The position numbers and the translations under genes were made by a program. This document shows, piece after piece, positions 6,639 through 8,699 of a stretch of 8,699 nt of DNA (its first letter is position 1; each line of letters begins with the position of its first letter). The stretch covers positions 1-8,699 of the forward strand of contig CAJMRV010000072.1 of assembly GCA_905215795.1 (NCBI GenBank). Reading direction: 5' to 3'. Below the pieces are notes generated by a model. The model was not told where the DNA came from, did not search any database, and worked only from the letters and a program-made list of their open reading frames with translations. The DNA comes from an uncultured bacterium (GTDB lineage: Bacteria; Pseudomonadota; Gammaproteobacteria; Burkholderiales; Burkholderiaceae_F).

Positions 6639-6676
6639 CACGAAAAACTGAATTTCTTCGTGAGGTTTGATAAAAT
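6639..6676 (+). promoter_or_regulatory. sspA promoter with extended -10 and a dyad over the -35
   Basis: TGATAAAAT (6668-6676) is an extended -10 (TGnTAAAAT). Seventeen bases upstream is CTGAAT (6648-6653), a partial -35. The inverted repeat CACGAA (6639-6644) and TTCGTG (6657-6662) is centred on the -35 element and could be an operator. The predicted start is near 6683. Confidence 0.6.
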
Positions 6677-6686
6677 TTACGATTCC

Positions 6687-6705
6687 GGCGTCCTTCGTGG
6701 ACGCC
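6687..6705 (+). promoter_or_regulatory. Leader hairpin in the sspA 5' UTR
   Basis: GGCGTCC (6687-6693) pairs perfectly with GGACGCC (6699-6705) around a TTCGT loop, a UUCG-type turn that is usually very stable. It lies within a few bases of the predicted transcript 5' end and 25 bases before the sspA ATG. There is no T-run, so it is not a terminator; a 5'-stabilising hairpin is the simplest reading. Confidence 0.5.
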
Positions 6706-6730
6706 ATAGGTGATAAAGGGAAGTTAATTT

Positions 6731-7333
6731 ATGATGGTGCTTTATTCGGGCATGACCTGCCCGTTCTCTCACAGCTGCCGCTTCGTCCTCTACGAGAAGG
6801 GGTGTGAATTCGAGGTCCAGGACATCGACATGTTCCAGCCCACGGACCTGACCGCGCTCAATCCGTACGACGAGGTGCCCATTCTGCATGAACGCGAATT
6901 GGTGCTCTACCAGGCTGATGTGATCAACGTCTACATCGACGAACGTTTCCCCCATCCCCAGCTCCTGCCGCCCGACCCCCAGCGTCGAGCCCGCGCCCGT
7001 TTGTATTCTTACGTTTTCAACCGTGAAATCTTCCCGTACGTGCGCTATCTCGAACGCCGCAAGGCCGACCCGCAGCACCTCGAGGCCGCCCGCACCCGTC
7101 TGCGCAACCAGCTCACGACGATCGGCATGCGCCTCGGCGAGAACAAGTTCATCATGGGCGACGACATCACGTTGCTCGACATCTCGCTCGCTCCGGTCCT
7201 CTGGCGTCTTGACCACTACGGCATCGAGCTGCCGAAGGCCGCCGCGCCGCTCATGACGTACGCGGAACGCCTGTTCTCGCGTCCGGCGTTCATCGACTCG
7301 ATGACGCCCTCGGAACGCGTCATGCGTCGCTGA
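6731..7333 (+). CDS. sspA: Stringent starvation protein A
   Basis: SspA has a glutathione-transferase fold but acts as an RNA polymerase-binding regulator in stationary phase and starvation. The 200-residue protein has an N-terminal thioredoxin-like domain (about 1-76) with CPFSHSCRFVLYEKG (10-24), NPYDEVPIL (44-52, the cis-proline region) and YIDERFPHPQL (68-78), then a helical C-terminal domain (about 85-195) with FIMGDDITLLDISLAPVLWRL, the GST N-capping region. The surface PHP motif (74-76), needed for SspA function in E. coli, is present. The start could be ATG 6731 or the adjacent 6734; AAGGGA at 6716-6721 sits nine bases before the first. It has its own promoter and a terminator after it, so it is apparently not in an operon with sspB, although sspAB are adjacent as in most proteobacteria. 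Confidence 0.95.
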   Translation: MMVLYSGMTCPFSHSCRFVLYEKGCEFEVQDIDMFQPTDLTALNPYDEVPILHERELVLYQADVINVYIDERFPHPQLLPPDPQRRARARLYSYVFNREIFPYVRYLERRKADPQHLEAARTRLRNQLTTIGMRLGENKFIMGDDITLLDISLAPVLWRLDHYGIELPKAAAPLMTYAERLFSRPAFIDSMTPSERVMRR

Positions 7334-7390
7334 TACCCTTCGGAGGGAGGCGCGCCCCGTGCGGGTCTCCTTCGGAACGGCATTCGTTCG

Positions 7391-7431
7391 AACCGGCTCT
7401 CCGGCATCCGTCGGAGGCCGGTTTGTTGTTT
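7391..7431 (+). terminator. Intrinsic terminator of sspA
   Basis: AACCGGC (7391-7397) pairs with GCCGGTT (7417-7423), and CTCCG (7399-7403) pairs with CGGAG (7412-7416) with one bulged T and an eight-base loop. The tail TTTGTTGTTT (7422-7431) completes a good terminator 57 bases after the sspA stop. Confidence 0.8.
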
Positions 7432-7474
7432 CCGGGAGCCCTCCACAGGAGGTGCCGCGCGCCTTCATTTGAGG

Positions 7475-7592
7475 CATAATCGAAGGAAACGCCTGCCGGA
7501 TGCAGGCCGTGGAAGCCCGCCCCGGGGATCCGGGAGCGAGGGGCTCCGGCGCCGTCCGGTCCGAACCAACCATACAAAAGGGAGTGCACTCC
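7475..7592 (+). promoter_or_regulatory. Candidate sspB promoter and structured leader
   Basis: CATAAT (7475-7480) matches the -10 consensus at five of six positions; no good -35 lies at the right distance (only TGCCGC around 7453). The leader of about 106 bases would contain a perfect hairpin GCCTGC/GCAGGC with a CGGAT loop (7491-7507) and a GCCCC/GGGGC-rich fold further on (about 7519-7543). Its end is the 12-base palindrome GGAGTGCACTCC (7581-7592), whose left half is the sspB Shine-Dalgarno and whose right half abuts the ATG. A terminator lies upstream, so some promoter is needed here. Confidence 0.4.
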
Positions 7593-8003
7593 ATGCCCAT
7601 GAAGCCCGGTGAACCCGCGCCGACGATGAAGCCCTATCTGATCAACGCGGTCCTCGAATACTGCCGTGACCACGCCCTCACGCCCTATCTGCTCGTCCAC
7701 GTCGACGAGGCCTGCCAGGTGCCCGAGGAATACGTGCGCAACAACTCGATCGTCTTCGACATCAGCGACGAGGCGATCCACAACTTCGGCGTGAGCGACG
7801 AGGAACTCACTTTCCAGGCCCGCTTCGGCGAGGACAACGCCATCTTCACGGTGGTCGTCCCCCTGAACCGCATCTTCGCGATCACCCCGCTCGAGTACCA
7901 GGAGCTCGCCATCCAGTTCGAAGTCACCCCCTCGGTGAAGAAGGACGCCGCCGAAAAGTCCGCCGAGCCCGCTCCGCAGCGTCGTCCGATGCGCGTCAAG
8001 TAA
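7593..8003 (+). CDS. sspB: ClpXP protease adaptor SspB
   Basis: SspB dimers bind ssrA-tagged proteins and tether them to ClpX for degradation. The 136-residue protein has the substrate-binding domain (about 12-112), with MKPYLINAVLEYC, LTPYLLVHVDEACQVPEEYV, IVFDIS and ELTFQARFG, then a short acidic/Pro-rich linker and the ClpX-docking tail QRRPMRVK (129-136), equivalent to the RPxLRVVK end of other SspBs. The start at 7593 is chosen because AAGGGAG (7578-7584) lies eight bases upstream. An in-frame ATG at 7500 would add 31 residues unlike any SspB and has no ribosome-binding site. Oddities: the segment after ARFG lacks the GxPR and YARENG motifs common in beta/gamma-proteobacterial SspB, reading EDNAIFTVVVPLNRIFAITP instead, and the linker is much shorter than in E. 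coli. Confidence 0.92.
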   Translation: MPMKPGEPAPTMKPYLINAVLEYCRDHALTPYLLVHVDEACQVPEEYVRNNSIVFDISDEAIHNFGVSDEELTFQARFGEDNAIFTVVVPLNRIFAITPLEYQELAIQFEVTPSVKKDAAEKSAEPAPQRRPMRVK

Positions 8004-8007
8004 GCAT

Positions 8008-8035
8008 TTGAACGACCTGGGTTTCTGTGTATAAT
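8008..8035 (+). promoter_or_regulatory. tRNA-Thr promoter
   Basis: TTGAAC (8008-8013) and a perfect TATAAT (8030-8035) are separated by 16 bases. This lies just after the sspB stop (8001-8003). A start near 8042 would leave a 5' leader of only about five bases before the mature tRNA. It is the best promoter match in the window. Confidence 0.85.
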
Positions 8036-8046
8036 TCAGGTTTCCC

Positions 8047-8122
8047 GCCTCTTTAGCTCAGTTGGTAGAGCAACCGCCTTGTAAGCGGTAGGTCGTCTGT
8101 TCGAGTCAGACAAGGGGCACCA
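8047..8122 (+). tRNA. tRNA-Thr (anticodon TGT)
   Basis: A full 76-base cloverleaf including encoded CCA. The acceptor stem GCCTCTT (8047-8053) pairs with AAGGGGC (8112-8118) with one T-G pair. The D arm is GCTC/GAGC (8056-8059, 8068-8071). The anticodon arm is ACCGC/GCGGT (8073-8077, 8085-8089) with loop CTTGTAA, placing anticodon TGT at 8080-8082, which reads threonine codon ACA and probably ACG by wobble. The T arm is GTCTG/CAGAC around TTCGAGT. The discriminator base is A8119, then CCA. It has its own promoter and terminator, so it is a single-gene transcription unit. Confidence 0.97.
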
Positions 8123-8128
8123 AAGAGC

Positions 8129-8169
8129 ATCCCGCATGGTTTCAAGCTGTGCGGGATTTCTTTTTATAT
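8129..8169 (+). terminator. Intrinsic terminator of tRNA-Thr
   Basis: ATCCCGCA (8129-8136) pairs perfectly with TGCGGGAT (8150-8157) around a 13-base loop, followed by TTCTTTTTATAT. It starts seven bases after the tRNA CCA end. Confidence 0.88.
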
Positions 8170-8231
8170 CAATGGGTTGCGTTTTCCAGACTGGTTAGGA
8201 AACAAGGAAAAACCGATCAAGCGTGGTCTCG

Positions 8232-8289
8232 TTTGGTACCCTTTTTGGTACCCCGGAGTGTCGGGGAAGCGCCCGGGGTACCAAAAAAA
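8232..8289. repeat. GGTACC-centred direct and inverted repeats downstream of tRNA-Thr
   Basis: TTTGGTACCC occurs twice as direct repeats 12 bases apart (8232-8241 and 8244-8253). The second copy is also the left arm of a perfect 15-bp inverted repeat: 8242-8256 pairs with 8273-8287, around a 16-base centre. The palindrome GGTACC thus appears at 8235, 8247 and 8277. The T-run precedes and the A-run follows the stem on both strands, so this is not an intrinsic terminator. No protein-coding gene is visible in 8170-8388. The layout looks like a cluster of protein-binding sites or a relic of an integrated element beside a tRNA gene; this is inference. Confidence 0.7.
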
Positions 8290-8330
8290 TCATGCTGGTG
8301 CTTCGCCCGTGCCCGGGGGAGCAGACAGAA

Positions 8331-8378
8331 GGCCGCAGGAGTCTCCTCCCGCGGCCTTCGTTTTTTTTCGTCAGGGTC
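8331..8378 (+). terminator. Strong intrinsic terminator upstream of the convergent gene
   Basis: GAAGGCCGC and GCGGCCTTC form a nine-pair outer stem (arms about 8331-8339 and 8351-8359) around an AGGAG/CTCCT-containing interior, followed directly by a run of eight T (8361-8368). It is a plus-strand terminator with no gene between it and the tRNA terminator. On the minus strand, the A-run-before-stem layout could help end the convergent gene at 8389, but that tail is not T-rich. Confidence 0.8.
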
Positions 8379-8388
8379 GTCCGCCCGG

Positions 8389-8699
8389 TCAGGACGCCGA
8401 CTCCTTCTTGATCTCCTGGAGCGTCTTCATGCGTGCGAGCGCCCACTGGACGTCGACGACGGCGTCCCCTTCGGGTCCGTCTCCGAGGTGGTCGACCTCC
8501 TTTTCAAGCATCCGGTAGACCTCGTCCATGAAGGGGAGCGTTCCGACGAGCCCCGTTTCGGGGTCGATGATCGCGAAGACGTCCTCGCCTTCGGAGTCGT
8601 CGTAGTAGAGGACCACCTGCTTCTTGAACTGTTCGATCAGCGAGGGCAGGCACAGGAGCTTCATGATCTCGACGATGCGGTCGTCGCGTCCGTTCACGA
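8389..8699 (-). CDS. Hypothetical protein (N-terminus possibly outside window)
   Basis: I do not recognise a family. About 102 residues are visible on the minus strand, ending at the TGA complement at 8389-8391. A GTG at 8697-8695 could be a start, but the frame reaches the window edge and no ribosome-binding site can be checked, so it may continue. The sequence is soluble-looking and acidic: an N-terminal helix IVEIMKLLCLPSLIEQFKK, then VVLYYDDSEGEDVFAIIDPETG, which reads like two beta strands with an acidic turn, a helix FMDEVYRMLEKEVDHL, and a final helix AVVDVQWALARMKTLQEIKK. There is no signal peptide, transmembrane segment or cysteine motif (one Cys only). Codon use is GC-rich like its neighbours. 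It is convergent with tRNA-Thr. Confidence 0.7.
   Translation of the reverse strand, partial: VNGRDDRIVEIMKLLCLPSLIEQFKKQVVLYYDDSEGEDVFAIIDPETGLVGTLPFMDEVYRMLEKEVDHLGDGPEGDAVVDVQWALARMKTLQEIKKESAS

Noticed and set aside
7500..7592. N-terminal extension of SspB from an in-frame ATG at 7500
   Set aside because: It has no ribosome-binding site and its residues are unlike SspB; a good Shine-Dalgarno precedes the ATG at 7593.
8242..8289. Intrinsic terminator from the 15-bp GGTACC inverted repeat
   Set aside because: On both strands the stem is preceded by T and followed by A, the opposite of an intrinsic terminator.
8177..8518. Small plus-strand open frames across the GGTACC repeats
   Set aside because: The frames run through a terminator hairpin and its T-run and into the antisense of the downstream gene; there is no ribosome-binding site or recognisable domain.
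1..8699. CRISPR arrays, insertion sequences, toxin-antitoxin pairs or defence systems
   Set aside because: No regularly spaced repeats, transposase motifs or small paired toxin-like genes were seen; apart from the right end the window is housekeeping DNA.

Overview
This GC-rich window (roughly two thirds G+C by eye) carries a housekeeping block typical of Betaproteobacteria: murA, a hisA relative, a histidine-triad gene, tatA, tatB, tatC, a DegS-like protease, a NIF3-family gene, sspA, sspB and a tRNA-Thr. In Burkholderiales such as Burkholderia and Bordetella the same order is usually seen with a full his operon between murA and the HIT gene, and with petABC (cytochrome bc1) between the NIF3 gene and sspA. 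Both of those segments are missing here. That pattern, together with the protein sequences, suggests a host-associated, respiration-reduced member of Burkholderiales. Sutterellaceae is my best guess, by inference only.

Layout, left to right. Bases 1-1213 hold murA, with its 5' end outside the window. Bases 1330-2079 hold a solitary HisA-family gene, followed by a probable terminator at 2086-2122. A 235-base gap precedes the HIT gene (2315-2656), which is tightly followed by tatA (2669-2890). The tatA-tatB gap is 168 bases and contains two strong stem-loops, the second a good intrinsic terminator. tatB (3059-3769) and tatC (3782-4582) follow. A perfect 13-bp hairpin at 4631-4660 separates tatC from the convergent DegS-like protease gene (minus strand, 4698-5813). 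The NIF3-family gene (5851-6603) is transcribed divergently from the protease gene, only 37 bases away. sspA (6731-7333) has its own promoter and a terminator. sspB (7593-8003) lies behind a structured leader. tRNA-Thr(TGT) is at 8047-8122 with a near-consensus promoter and its own terminator. A 219-base gene-free stretch (8170-8388) carries a set of GGTACC-centred repeats and a strong terminator. A minus-strand gene of unknown function runs off the right edge.

How the genes work together: MurA makes a peptidoglycan precursor. TatA, TatB and TatC form the twin-arginine translocase. The membrane-anchored DegS-like protease presumably acts in envelope quality control. SspA binds RNA polymerase, and SspB delivers ssrA-tagged proteins to ClpXP.

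The most interesting signal is the lone HisA-family protein. It keeps the beta-proteobacterial HisA fold signature, yet both catalytic aspartates are replaced (Asp to Glu at residue 8, Asp to Ser at residue 178), and it sits where the rest of the his operon has vanished. It looks like a retained HisA copy with a changed or lost activity.
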